Source: Candidatus Dechloromonas phosphorivorans | GTDB lineage: Bacteria > Pseudomonadota > Gammaproteobacteria > Burkholderiales > Rhodocyclaceae | DNA length: 64,000 nucleotides | NCBI GenBank assembly: GCA_016721185.1 | Contig: JADKIP010000012.1 | Span: forward strand, 310,001 to 374,000 | Reading direction: 5' to 3' | Shown: piece by piece, positions 7,548 through 16,335 of the stretch | Layout of the letters: every line of letters starts with the position of its first letter | How positions within the stretch are numbered: the stretch's first letter is position 1 | The notes under the pieces: model-generated | What the model was told of the DNA's origin: nothing | The model's input: only the letters and a program-made list of their open reading frames with translations | Databases searched by the model: none | Program-made: the position numbers and the translations under genes

Positions 7548-9685
7548 ACCAAATCACCCTCCGCCATCGGCTGTTATTGCTGACGCTGCTCCCCAGCATG
7601 CTGATCGCCATCGCCCTGGTTTCCTATTTCACCCTGAGCGGCATCCGTGCCCTGGAAGGTGAACTTCGCGCCAAGGGGATGGCTACCGTCCGTTACCTGG
7701 CACCCATCAGCGAATACGGCATCATCGCCGGACAAATTGAAAGCCTGCATGGGCTGGCCCAGGCCGCCGTTCAGGAATCCGGGATAAAAGCCACCATCAT
7801 CACCAACCAGAAAGGCCGTGCCATCGCCGTCAGCGGGCGGGTTTCACTGGGTAGCGAACAACTCCGCCAAGCATTGAAGGAGCCAATGCTGGTCGCCGAA
7901 ACCGATCAATGGGTTGCTTTCGGCGCGCCAGTCCGCCGTTCGCTCAACGAAATGGATGCACTGTTTGAGAGCAGCGACAATGCAAATCCGGCGCAGCCGG
8001 AAGTCATTGGGCACGTCTTCATCGAATTCGACAAAACCGATCTGGCCAACCGGCAAAATGAATTGCTCCAGCGCGGCCTGCTCATTGTCCTGGTCGGCCT
8101 GCTCATTCTGGCCGGGCTCGCCATCGCCATTGCTGACAACCTGGCCAAGCCGGTGCTGCGACTTGTCCATGCCGTTCGCGAGATGTCCTCGGGCCGCCTC
8201 GATACCCGCGTCTCAACCATTTCGACGGGTGAAATAGGTGTTCTCGAACAAGGCTTTAACGATATGGCAAGCCATATTGAAGAAGCGCAGCAGTCGCTGC
8301 AGTCGCGGATCGAAGAGGCAACCTCAGAACTTTCCTATCAGGCTCGCCACGACCCCCTGACCGGTTTGCTCAATCGGCGGGAATTCGAGCACCAGCTGGA
8401 AAAAATGCTGGATAACGTCCGCGCCGGTAGCGAAGAGTGCTGTGTCCTGTTCATCGACCTCGACCGCTTCAAGCCGGTCAACGACACCTGCGGTCACTTG
8501 GCGGGTGACGAACTGCTGCGCCAGATTTCCCAACTTTTCCAGGGTCGCTTGCGCGGGGAAGACACCTTGGCGCGGCTCGGCGGCGACGAATTCGGCATTA
8601 TCCTTGCCAACTGCAGCAGCCAGCGCGCCCGTCAGGTGGCCGAAGACATTTGTGCCCTGACCGCCGCTTATCGCTTCATCTGGCAGGACAAGGTCTTCGC
8701 CATCGGCGCCAGCATCGGCCTGACACCGGTTAGCCGCCGGGTCCGCAACATCAACGAAATTCTCGCAGCGGGCGATGCCGCCTGTTACAACGCCAAGGAA
8801 AGCGGGCGCAATCAGGTCTGCGAGCAGGATGCGCTGAACACGCAGGAGCGGCGCCAGGAAACAAATACTTGGGCGAATCGTATCGCTGCAGCGCTGGCCG
8901 ACGATCGTCTGCAAATTGAGGCCGTGCCACTCAGCCCGCTGCAAGATCCGGCGATGAACGACAACGTGGTCGAGCTGACCGCCCGCCTGCTCGAACCCGG
9001 CCATCCGCCCATCGCGCTCTCGGCACTGATCGATGCCGCCGAGCGTTACGACCTCGCGCCTTCAATCGACCTGCATTTTCTTGAAATTGCCATCAAAGCG
9101 CTTGCCCGCGCCAACAGCCGGAATAGACGCTTGCGCTGCCTGGTTCCGCTTTCCGGCTCCTCGCTCGGCCGTCGTGAAGTGATCGATTACATCGCCCGTA
9201 GCCTGACCAGCCTCCAGATTACCGGCGAGGGGCTTTGTCTCATTTTCTCGGAAGGAAGCTCCAGCCATCAAAGCAGCCGGGCTATCCAGTTTTCGCAACA
9301 GGTGCAGGCGCTGGGTTGCCAGATCGGGCTCAGCGATTTTGGCGGTGGCCTGTCATCTTTTAGCCAATTGCGCAGCATTGCCCCAAGCTACGTCAAACTC
9401 AGCCGCAGCCTGACCCGGAATTTAAGTGGAAATCGGGCGTCGACCGCGCTATTGCGGGCTATTCAGGAAATTACTGCCGATCAGCGCATCGACTCGATCG
9501 CCGACGGCGTTGACGAGAGTGCCAGCATCGAACAACTGAGGAACATCGGCATTACCTATGCCCAAGGGAACGCCATCGCCCCCTGTGAGCCCTTTGAGGT
9601 TTGGCTGGAAGGGGTCGTTATGCGGCCAACACAGCAGCCCCCGATGGAAAGCAGCCTATTACCTAGAAATCCAGGCGCAGCGTAA
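7544..9685 (+). CDS. Membrane sensor with HAMP, GGDEF and degenerate EAL domains
   Basis: Diguanylate cyclase-type signalling protein, 713 residues. Order: membrane helix (about 8-30), periplasmic part with a CHASE8-like look (31-175), second helix (about 178-200), HAMP (200-255), GGDEF domain (270-430) and an EAL-like domain (445-690). The GGDEF motif is intact at residues 346-350, with an RxxD inhibitory site (RGED, 337-340) five residues before it. The EAL domain has lost the catalytic glutamate motif and the DDFG pair (LSDFGGG remains), so it is probably a binding module, not a phosphodiesterase. Translationally coupled to the upstream binding protein and convergent (23-bp overlap) with a TonB receptor. 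Confidence 0.9.
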   Translation: MNQITLRHRLLLLTLLPSMLIAIALVSYFTLSGIRALEGELRAKGMATVRYLAPISEYGIIAGQIESLHGLAQAAVQESGIKATIITNQKGRAIAVSGRVSLGSEQLRQALKEPMLVAETDQWVAFGAPVRRSLNEMDALFESSDNANPAQPEVIGHVFIEFDKTDLANRQNELLQRGLLIVLVGLLILAGLAIAIADNLAKPVLRLVHAVREMSSGRLDTRVSTISTGEIGVLEQGFNDMASHIEEAQQSLQSRIEEATSELSYQARHDPLTGLLNRREFEHQLEKMLDNVRAGSEECCVLFIDLDRFKPVNDTCGHLAGDELLRQISQLFQGRLRGEDTLARLGGDEFGIILANCSSQRARQVAEDICALTAAYRFIWQDKVFAIGASIGLTPVSRRVRNINEILAAGDAACYNAKESGRNQVCEQDALNTQERRQETNTWANRIAAALADDRLQIEAVPLSPLQDPAMNDNVVELTARLLEPGHPPIALSALIDAAERYDLAPSIDLHFLEIAIKALARANSRNRRLRCLVPLSGSSLGRREVIDYIARSLTSLQITGEGLCLIFSEGSSSHQSSRAIQFSQQVQALGCQIGLSDFGGGLSSFSQLRSIAPSYVKLSRSLTRNLSGNRASTALLRAIQEITADQRIDSIADGVDESASIEQLRNIGITYAQGNAIAPCEPFEVWLEGVVMRPTQQPPMESSLLPRNPGAA

Positions 9686-11876
9686 CCCATTGGCGGCGGT
9701 CAACAATACGAGCGAATCGATCGTTCTGCTGGGCCTTGTATTCCCCATGCGAGCCATTAAGCGACTGGGCCGTGTAGGCAAGCTCACCGCTAATGCCGTT
9801 GCTGCGAAATTTGTAGGCCAGGCGTCCGTCATAGCGTTCATAACTCAGCACCTCGTAATTTCTTGACCACTTGTGCATTCCTACCCAGTAGCCAATTAGC
9901 GAAAAGTCGAAGCCATAGGGTAATTTTTGCATCCACATCAAGGAGCTTGAGTGGCGTGGTGTTGAGCGCTCCGTCAAATCCTGAATCAGCTTGCGCCGGT
10001 TCTCGCTACTCAAGTCCGGAAGAAGCTCGCTGGTATTGATCAGATTTCCTTTTTCATCAATATTGGGGATCAACTCTGCACGGGTATTTATGTAGGCTTG
10101 GCTCAACATCAATCGTGTCGTATCAAACGGTTGCCAACGCATCTGATACTCCAGACCGTCGATCTCGACTTTCTGAATCGGCATCGTCGTGGTGAAATTC
10201 GTCACCCAAGAGGCTGGGGCTTGCCCCTGAAATCGGTCCTCACAAAGCTCATTGCCAGGACAGTTCAGCAGTCTGCGATCCAGTTGCATCATCCGATTCG
10301 GGATTTTTTCATGGAACAGCCGCACATCCAGGCTCAAGCGGCTCGACTTCCAGTCACCGAGATAACCCAGTTCGACGCTTTCCAGCTTTTCGGCAGGCAG
10401 ATTTTCATCGCCGTAGTAGCGCCGCCGAGAGATTGAGCCCTCTTCGATTGGCACCCCTGAGGCTGTCGAATAGGGCACGTTACGACGATCGCCGATGTAG
10501 TCATGCATACTCCCGGTCCGATGGGCGATGGCGTAACCAAAGCGGATCGTATTCTCTGGTGTGAGGTGAAAGTTGGTACTGACGCGCGGCGACGCATGCG
10601 TTCCACCCAAGGAATCCCGGTCAATTGATAAGCCGACGTTACCCGTAAACCAGGAGCGGGGTTTCCACTCTACGCTGCTGAATAGTCGCCCGACATCACG
10701 CTCTACAGCCGATTTCCCATAAAAGGAAAATGGGGCGTTGAGCGTGTCCCAACGCCAACTGCCGCCCCACGATATCCGGAAATCCTCAAAGGCACGGAAG
10801 TTGTGCTGTGCCTCCAGTTCGTGGGTTCGGCTACGGCCGCCCAGCGTATTTCCTTCAGCGAGAACATCAATTTTGGTCCCCGAACTATTAAAGAATGGGT
10901 ATGAATTGCCTTTGGCTAAAAAAAGCTCCGTATGACTTTCGTCAGCCCGATCCTCTTTAAAACCATAACGCAAGCTGAACTCGGTATCCGGATTCAGCAC
11001 CCGGCGCCACTTTAATTGAAGATAAGTCGTCGATTGGTCGTAATCTCGCATCGGATTTTCTGGCGAATTTCCCCCAACGACACCCTTACTCTCGGTCAAA
11101 CGTCCCAGATTATTGGTGCCCTCTGAGCGCCCCCCATTGATTTCGAGCGAATCAATATTGCTCAGGGTCAGATTGGCGCGGGCATCAAGCAGGCGCGTCG
11201 AATTGAAATCACGCCAATTGGACTGGTCAGTCAGTCCATCATCATCCTTCTGCTGATAGGTCAGGCGAGCGTGCCCCAACTCGCCGATCTTTCCGCCTGT
11301 CCGCAGATAATAATCACGCACCCCCTGGTTGCCACTACTCATGGCAACCGAGGCCGAGCCGACCAGCGATGGATCAACCGTGATGATATTTATTACGCCG
11401 AGAAACGAATTATTGCCGTAGGAGACGTTGTTGGTGCCGCGCACCACCTCTATGCGCTCGATGTCCTCAATCGCAACGGGAATAGTCAGCCAATTGACCC
11501 CCGACCGAAACAGCGGGGAATACTGGGACTGGCCATCAATCAGCACCTGCACCCGCGGTGAGTACTCCTCATCGTTCAGACCATGGTAATTGACTCGAGC
11601 TGACTCGGTATTGTGAGGAAAGGTCAGAAACCCCGGAACCAGTCTGAGAATGTCGTTCAGGTCACGTGCACCGGAGGCCTTGATAATTTCACGGTCAAGC
11701 ACAGTGACGGCGGTCGGCGCATCGGCTAATCGTTGTGGCAAACGGCTAACCGAAGCAACAATTGGCAACTCACTGAAGAAAAGATCCTCGTCAGCAGCCA
11801 TTACGTTGCCAAGCAAACCGCAGCCAAGCAGGGCTAGCACCAGTTTTTTGCGCCTTGCAAACGATACGGACTTCAA
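9663..11876 (-). CDS. TonB-dependent outer-membrane receptor
   Basis: Plug-and-barrel receptor for uptake of an unknown ligand (siderophore, corrinoid or similar). I choose the TTG at 11876-11874, which overlaps the TGA of the upstream PilZ-STAS gene by four bases and gives a signal peptide MKSVSFARRKKLVLALLGCG (cleavage near VMA/AD), 737 residues. The longer frame to 11999 lies inside the upstream gene. Plug motifs: APTAVTVLDREIIKASGARD and LNDILRLVPGF, then IERIEVVRGTNNVSYGNNSF. The C-terminus ends in aromatic RQWVTLRLDF, typical of a last beta strand. Ligand cannot be read from the sequence; the neighbourhood is c-di-GMP signalling. Confidence 0.87.
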   Translation of the reverse strand: MKSVSFARRKKLVLALLGCGLLGNVMAADEDLFFSELPIVASVSRLPQRLADAPTAVTVLDREIIKASGARDLNDILRLVPGFLTFPHNTESARVNYHGLNDEEYSPRVQVLIDGQSQYSPLFRSGVNWLTIPVAIEDIERIEVVRGTNNVSYGNNSFLGVINIITVDPSLVGSASVAMSSGNQGVRDYYLRTGGKIGELGHARLTYQQKDDDGLTDQSNWRDFNSTRLLDARANLTLSNIDSLEINGGRSEGTNNLGRLTESKGVVGGNSPENPMRDYDQSTTYLQLKWRRVLNPDTEFSLRYGFKEDRADESHTELFLAKGNSYPFFNSSGTKIDVLAEGNTLGGRSRTHELEAQHNFRAFEDFRISWGGSWRWDTLNAPFSFYGKSAVERDVGRLFSSVEWKPRSWFTGNVGLSIDRDSLGGTHASPRVSTNFHLTPENTIRFGYAIAHRTGSMHDYIGDRRNVPYSTASGVPIEEGSISRRRYYGDENLPAEKLESVELGYLGDWKSSRLSLDVRLFHEKIPNRMMQLDRRLLNCPGNELCEDRFQGQAPASWVTNFTTTMPIQKVEIDGLEYQMRWQPFDTTRLMLSQAYINTRAELIPNIDEKGNLINTSELLPDLSSENRRKLIQDLTERSTPRHSSSLMWMQKLPYGFDFSLIGYWVGMHKWSRNYEVLSYERYDGRLAYKFRSNGISGELAYTAQSLNGSHGEYKAQQNDRFARIVDRRQWVTLRLDF

Positions 11877-12481
11877 GGAAGTATTCCCGAAAGGCTTTCG
11901 ATTTCGCCCGGTGCAGCCAACGCCTGATTCCACGCACTGGCAAAACATGCAGACTGAGCGCCAATAACCACGCCGTGCCGTTTGATTGCAACAAGACACA
12001 AGGCCAAGCCGCTCTGATCAATCTCAGTCACTCCCTCGACATCAATTTCATTGACGCCCATTCGCGTCAACGCATGCATAAAATCGTTGCGCAAGGTGCC
12101 ATTCAGGCCACCGACGACGCGCATGACTTTTCGCCCGCCAAGTTCATGCAGTGAAAAAATGGAGGCTTTGCCCTCGGCCAAGGCGGCGTTGATTGCATCC
12201 TCAATCTGAATCTGATTGATCGGCCCGGTCTGGAAACGCGCGCCGAAAAGATTACCGACGCGGCTGACAACCGAGGCTGGGACGTCAATGACAGGCGAGC
12301 CAAACAGAGAAAACTCACAACCTGCCGTGTGACCAATGTCGAGCGCCATACTGCTGCGCAACATGATGCCCGATAGGGAAATATTTTCGATCAACCCCTC
12401 GCCTATGGTTCCGCCATAACCAATTTTTATCGTGGGTGGCGAACAAAAACGAATACGCTGATGCCGTCGTTGATCCAGCAT
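11873..12481 (-). CDS. PilZ domain plus STAS-like domain protein
   Basis: 202 residues. The N-terminus has the c-di-GMP-binding PilZ signature: QRRHQRIRF (RxxxR) at residues 4-12 and ENISLSGIML (D/NxSxxG) near 32-41. The C-terminal ~100 residues resemble a STAS/anti-sigma antagonist domain (VMRVVGGLNGTLRNDFMHAL, then EIDVEGVTEIDQSGLALCL). No membrane segment, so cytoplasmic. Start ATG 12481 has AGGGTGGGG upstream. Its stop codon overlaps the TTG start of the TonB receptor, so c-di-GMP could set receptor synthesis or activity; that link is inference. It sits near the GGDEF sensor on the other strand. Confidence 0.78.
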   Translation of the reverse strand: MLDQRRHQRIRFCSPPTIKIGYGGTIGEGLIENISLSGIMLRSSMALDIGHTAGCEFSLFGSPVIDVPASVVSRVGNLFGARFQTGPINQIQIEDAINAALAEGKASIFSLHELGGRKVMRVVGGLNGTLRNDFMHALTRMGVNEIDVEGVTEIDQSGLALCLVAIKRHGVVIGAQSACFASAWNQALAAPGEIESLSGILP

Positions 12482-12570
12482 TTGTCGACCCCACCCTTCT
12501 AGGGAAAATCGTTATTTAATCTAAGTTTAACAAATCTTTACCGCACTATCGGCATCATCTTCTCGCTTTA

Positions 12571-12599
12571 TTGACATTTAACAGCCTGCTCGGTATTGT
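12571..12599 (+). promoter_or_regulatory. Probable sigma-70 promoter of metX
   Basis: Perfect -35 TTGACA (12571-12576), 17-base spacer, -10 TATTGT (12594-12599). Transcription would start near 12606, leaving a 5' leader of roughly 138 bases before metX. Confidence 0.7.
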
Positions 12600-12609
12600 C
12601 CGCAGCACA

Positions 12610-12728
12610 CTGGCAACTCGCCAGCCGCGCCGATTTGAGCTCTGATTGCGGGCGCTAAATAAATACAGCTAAAACGGGAACCACCCAGTTCGCGTTCAGG
12701 AAGCCCTCTTTAACGCCACTGGGTTTTT
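12610..12728 (+). promoter_or_regulatory. Structured metX leader ending in a terminator-like hairpin
   Basis: Three potential helices: CTGGC/GCCAG (12610-12614 with 12620-12624), GCGCC/GGCGC (12627-12631 with 12651-12655), and a long stem in which CCCAGT (12684-12689) pairs with ACTGGG (12718-12723) and GCGTT (12692-12696) with AACGC (12712-12716), followed by TTTTT (12724-12728). The last is a textbook intrinsic terminator placed before the metX start, so it probably attenuates transcription. No known SAM or SAH riboswitch consensus was recognised by eye. Confidence 0.55.
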
Positions 12729-12743
12729 GTTTTCAGGAACAGC

Positions 12744-13868
12744 ATGCCAGGACAATCCGTCGGCGCCGTCAAGTCACAGCGCGCTCATTTCGACCAACCG
12801 CTGCACTTGCGCAGCGGCGGGATTCTGCCCGCTTACGATCTGGTCTATGAGACTTACGGCACACTCAACGCCGCCAAGTCGAACGCCATTCTCGTTTGCC
12901 ACGCCCTCTCCGGCCATCACCATGTCGCCGGCCATTACGCCGACCAGCCCGACAATATTGGTTGGTGGGACAACATCATCGGCCCCGGTCGACCGCTGGA
13001 TACCGACAAATTTTTTATTGTCGGCCTGAACAATTTAGGCGGCTGCCACGGCTCGACCGGACCATCCTCCGCAAACCCGGCCACCGGCAAGCCTTGGGGT
13101 GCAGACTTCCCGATGGTGGCAGTCATCGACTGGGTGCATGCTCAAGCCCGACTAGCCGACCAACTTGGCATCGACAGTTGGGCCGCGGTCATGGGTGGCA
13201 GCCTGGGCGGCATGCAAGCGTTGCGCTGGAGCATCACTTACCCGGAGCGCGTCCGCAACGCCATCGTGATCGCCGCCGCGCCCAAACTGTCGGCGCAAAA
13301 TATCGCCTTCAACGACGTCGCCCGTCAGGCCATCCTGACCGACCCTGACTTCCACGGCGGCCATTACTACGAACACAATACCCGTCCGCTACGCGGCTTG
13401 CGCCTGGCGCGCATGTTCGGCCACATCACCTATCTGTCCGATGACCAGATGGGCGAAAAATTCGGCCGCGAACTGCGCAACAGCGCTTTTTCCTTCGGTT
13501 TCGGGGTCGAATTCGAAGTGGAATCCTACCTGCGTTACCAAGGCGACAAATTCGCCGGTTATTTCGATGCCAACACCTACCTGCTAATGACCAAGGCACT
13601 CGATTATTTTGATCCGTCACGTGAAGACAATGGTGACTTGAAAGCCACGATGGCGCGCAGCAAGGCCAATTTCCTGATCGCCTCCTTCACCACCGACTGG
13701 CGCTTCACGCCGGCCCGCTCGAAGGAGATCGTCGCCGCCTTGCTCGCCAACGGACGCAATGTCTCGTATGCGGAAATCAGCCTCAACTTTGGCCACGACT
13801 CTTTCCTGATGGATGACGCGCATTACCACGGCGTGGTCGATGCCTACCTGCGGAACATCAAGCTATGA
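12744..13868 (+). CDS. metX: Homoserine O-acyltransferase MetX
   Basis: Activates homoserine with acetyl-CoA or succinyl-CoA for methionine synthesis. Alpha/beta-hydrolase fold of 374 residues. Motifs: HALSGHHHVAG near 52, NNLGGCHGSTGPSS near 95, the nucleophile elbow GGSLGGMQALRW near 150, and the acid/histidine region ending FGHDSFLMDD near 353. Betaproteobacterial MetX enzymes may use succinyl- rather than acetyl-CoA, which cannot be decided here. Start ATG 12744 follows CAGGAAC. It overlaps metW by four bases, the usual metXW pair. Confidence 0.93.
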   Translation: MPGQSVGAVKSQRAHFDQPLHLRSGGILPAYDLVYETYGTLNAAKSNAILVCHALSGHHHVAGHYADQPDNIGWWDNIIGPGRPLDTDKFFIVGLNNLGGCHGSTGPSSANPATGKPWGADFPMVAVIDWVHAQARLADQLGIDSWAAVMGGSLGGMQALRWSITYPERVRNAIVIAAAPKLSAQNIAFNDVARQAILTDPDFHGGHYYEHNTRPLRGLRLARMFGHITYLSDDQMGEKFGRELRNSAFSFGFGVEFEVESYLRYQGDKFAGYFDANTYLLMTKALDYFDPSREDNGDLKATMARSKANFLIASFTTDWRFTPARSKEIVAALLANGRNVSYAEISLNFGHDSFLMDDAHYHGVVDAYLRNIKL

Positions 13869-14476
13869 CGCACACCCTGGGCCGTCCCGATTTTGATGTC
13901 ATTGCCGCCTGGGTTGAACCGGGCCACCGCGTTCTCGACCTTGGCTGCGGCGATGGCACCTTGCTCAAATATTTGATCGACTCCCGCGGTGTACGAGGCG
14001 TTGGCGTTGAAATCGATGATGCCAATGTGCTGGCTGCAATCAAGAACGGCATCAACATCATTCAAGGCAATCTCGAGTGCGGCCTCGACGAGTTCGCTGA
14101 TCAGGCTTTCGACCATGTCGTTCTCTCACGCACGCTGCAAACCGTACGCCACACCGAGGGCATCCTGCGTGAGATGCTGCGCGTCGGTCGCGAGGCGGTC
14201 GTTTCCTTCCCGAATTTTGCCTACTGGAAGAACCTGCGCTCGGTACTCGACGGCCGCATGCCGGTTTCGGAAGACTTGCCCTATCAATGGTACGACTCAC
14301 CCAACGTCCGTTTCTTCACCCTGCTCGACTTTGAAGACCTGTGCACCAAAATGGGCCTGATCATTCGCGAACGGAGCATCCTCGATGAAGCGGGCAACCC
14401 GGTCGAATGCACGGAAAGTCGCGATGTTAACTTTTTAGGTAGCCTGGCCGTCTATCGCTTGACCCGTAACCGTTGA
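13865..14476 (+). CDS. metW: Methionine biosynthesis protein MetW
   Basis: SAM-dependent methyltransferase-fold protein always paired with MetX in proteobacteria and thought to assist homoserine acylation. 203 residues: glycine-rich SAM motif VLDLGCGDGTLL near 25-36, GVGVEIDDANVLAA near 46, DHVVLSRTLQTV near 82, and FPNFAYWKNLRSVLDGRMP near 117-135, which is diagnostic for MetW. Cytoplasmic. ATG 13865 overlaps the metX stop; its own stop overlaps the start of ampG. Confidence 0.93.
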   Translation: MTHTLGRPDFDVIAAWVEPGHRVLDLGCGDGTLLKYLIDSRGVRGVGVEIDDANVLAAIKNGINIIQGNLECGLDEFADQAFDHVVLSRTLQTVRHTEGILREMLRVGREAVVSFPNFAYWKNLRSVLDGRMPVSEDLPYQWYDSPNVRFFTLLDFEDLCTKMGLIIRERSILDEAGNPVECTESRDVNFLGSLAVYRLTRNR

Positions 14477-15747
14477 TGCCTGTCTGGCTCGGCGCCCTGA
14501 TGACCCGAAAGATGCTGATCTGCATCTTCACGGGTTTCAGTTCAGGCCTACCGCTCTATCTGCTCCTCAACCTGCTGCCGGCCTGGCTGCGCAGCGAAGG
14601 TGTCGATCTGAAGACGATCGGCTTCTTCGCGCTGATCCAGTTTCCCTACACCTGGAAATTCCTCTGGTCGCCGCTACTCGACCGCTTCAACGTACCCGGC
14701 TTTGGCCGGCGAAGAGGCTGGATGCTGCTGACCCAGTTGGGTCTGCTGTTCACCATCGGCTTTATGGGCGGACTAAGCCCAAAAGACAATATCTGGCCCA
14801 TTCTATGGCTTGCCACCCTGCTTTCCCTGCTTTCGGCAACTCAGGATATTGCGGTCGACGCCTTCAGAAGAGAAATTTTGAGTGATCACGAACTCGGCAT
14901 CGGCAATGCCGTTCACGTCAACGCTTACCGTATCGCTGGCCTGGTCCCGGGTTCGTTATCACTGATCCTGGCCGACCGCCTGCCCTGGAATGAGGTGTTC
15001 TGGATCACTGGCGCATTCATGTTGCCAGGCATGGCGATGGCCTGGCTGGTCAGCGAACCGCGGGTCAAAGGCGCCCCGAAAACCCTGCGCCAGGCAGTCA
15101 CCGAACCTTTTCACGAATTCATCGGGCGACAAGGCTGGCGCGGTGCGCTGATGGTGCTCGGCTTCATCTTCCTATACAAACTCGGCGACAGTCTGAGTAC
15201 CGCACTCGCCACCCCTTTCTATCTCGATATGGGCTTTACCAAGACCGACATCGGCCTGATCGCCAAACATGCCGGGTTGTGGCCGGCAGTTTTCGGTGCC
15301 TTGCTCGGTGGCTTGTGGATGGTCAAACTCGGGATAAATCGAGCGCTTTGGCTCTTTGGCCTGGTTCAGCTAGTCACCATTTTTGGTTTTGTCTGGCTGG
15401 CCGGGCAAGGACATTTTGCCAGCATCGGTGCTGTCGAACGTATCTCGCTCGCTGCGGTAATCGGTGGCGAAGCGCTCGGCGTCGGGCTGGGCACAGCGGC
15501 TTTTGTCGCGTTCATCGCCCGTTCAACCCACCCCGCCTATACGGCCACGCAAATGGCGCTATTTACCAGCCTGGCCGCGGTTCCGCGCACGTTTGTAAAT
15601 GCTTCGGCGGGCTGGTTAGTGGAATCACTCGGTTGGCTTAATTTTTTCTGGTTGTGCTCGGCACTGGCAGTACCCGGCATGATCCTGCTGCTTAAGGTGG
15701 CACCCTGGAACGCCGAACGAGAAAAGGAAACTAGTCTCGTCGAGTAA
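14476..15747 (+). CDS. ampG: AmpG-type muropeptide MFS transporter
   Basis: Inner-membrane permease importing anhydromuropeptides for cell-wall recycling. About 423 residues with around 12 hydrophobic helices, beginning MLICIFTGFSSGLPLYLLLN, which is the AmpG hallmark, and including SATQDIAVDAFRREIL near 115-130 and the LGDSLSTALATPFYLDMGF segment near 237. ATG 14476 overlaps the metW stop (TGATG). In many betaproteobacteria ampG follows metXW, though there is no metabolic link. The last 17 bases overlap the convergent small gene on the minus strand. Confidence 0.9.
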   Translation: MPVWLGALMTRKMLICIFTGFSSGLPLYLLLNLLPAWLRSEGVDLKTIGFFALIQFPYTWKFLWSPLLDRFNVPGFGRRRGWMLLTQLGLLFTIGFMGGLSPKDNIWPILWLATLLSLLSATQDIAVDAFRREILSDHELGIGNAVHVNAYRIAGLVPGSLSLILADRLPWNEVFWITGAFMLPGMAMAWLVSEPRVKGAPKTLRQAVTEPFHEFIGRQGWRGALMVLGFIFLYKLGDSLSTALATPFYLDMGFTKTDIGLIAKHAGLWPAVFGALLGGLWMVKLGINRALWLFGLVQLVTIFGFVWLAGQGHFASIGAVERISLAAVIGGEALGVGLGTAAFVAFIARSTHPAYTATQMALFTSLAAVPRTFVNASAGWLVESLGWLNFFWLCSALAVPGMILLLKVAPWNAEREKETSLVE

Positions 15748-16045
15748 CCCGGCGGCGATCCAGCCACCAGGCATAAACCGGTAAAACCAATATCGACCCG
15801 GGCAAAAGCAGCACGATGAGATAGGGCGATAGATGAGCCATGCGACGAAATTGAGCGAGTAGTTCCGCTTTCTCGGCTGACGTCCAGCTAACACCATTTC
15901 TCGGCTTCATCAGCAGCGGCATGACGCCCCGCATCACCATTAATTCGGCAACAACACGCCGAATCTCGCGGCGCTGGGCAGAAAGCGCCTGTTGCCACCA
16001 GCGGGGAAGTGGCGGTGCCGCGCCTTCAACGTCTGCCACGGTCAA
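15731..16045 (-). CDS. Small membrane protein with LETM1-like core, unknown function
   Basis: 104 residues. After a basic amphipathic stretch (RWWQQALSAQRREIRR) comes a segment FRRMAHLSPYLIVLLLPGSILVLPVYAWWLDRR near residues 67-98 with one or two membrane helices; the LSPYLIVLLLPGSxxxLP pattern resembles the LETM1 family core. Last gene of a minus-strand operon of membrane proteins of the YqjD/YqjE/YqjK kind. Four-base overlap with the gene upstream of it. The function is unknown; the family link is suggested only by this short match. Confidence 0.65.
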   Translation of the reverse strand: MTVADVEGAAPPLPRWWQQALSAQRREIRRVVAELMVMRGVMPLLMKPRNGVSWTSAEKAELLAQFRRMAHLSPYLIVLLLPGSILVLPVYAWWLDRRRVTRRD

Positions 16046-16335
16046 CTCGATTTCAAGAGCAAATCCCGAATCCCTTGCCAGCTACGCCAGACAAAAAACC
16101 CACGCTTGGCCCAACGCCAAGCCTTCCGTGGCCGCGCCACGACGACGGCAGCCACCGCAGCAGCAATGGCGACCGGATGATGCTTTAACCAGTCGACGCC
16201 TTGAAGCACAGTGTCACCCCGCGCCAAAGCGGTTTCCAGCGGTTCCGTTTGTTCGGCCAAGGAGAGGCGCTGTGCCTCAATGCGCGCTTTAAGAAGGCCC
16301 TGCCGCGCAGCCAGCTGCAACAAGCGCTCGTTCAT
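16042..16335 (-). CDS. YqjK-like protein
   Basis: 97 residues, third in the yqjD-yqjE-yqjK type operon. N-terminal helix rich in Glu/Arg (LLQLAARQGLLKARIEAQR), a central HHPVAIAAAVAAVVVARP membrane-like stretch near 52-69 and a basic tail RKAWRWAKRGFFVWRSW. Function is unknown in the family; co-occurrence with YqjD suggests a role at the inner membrane in stationary phase. Overlaps both neighbours by four bases. Confidence 0.7.
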   Translation of the reverse strand: MNERLLQLAARQGLLKARIEAQRLSLAEQTEPLETALARGDTVLQGVDWLKHHPVAIAAAVAAVVVARPRKAWRWAKRGFFVWRSWQGIRDLLLKSS

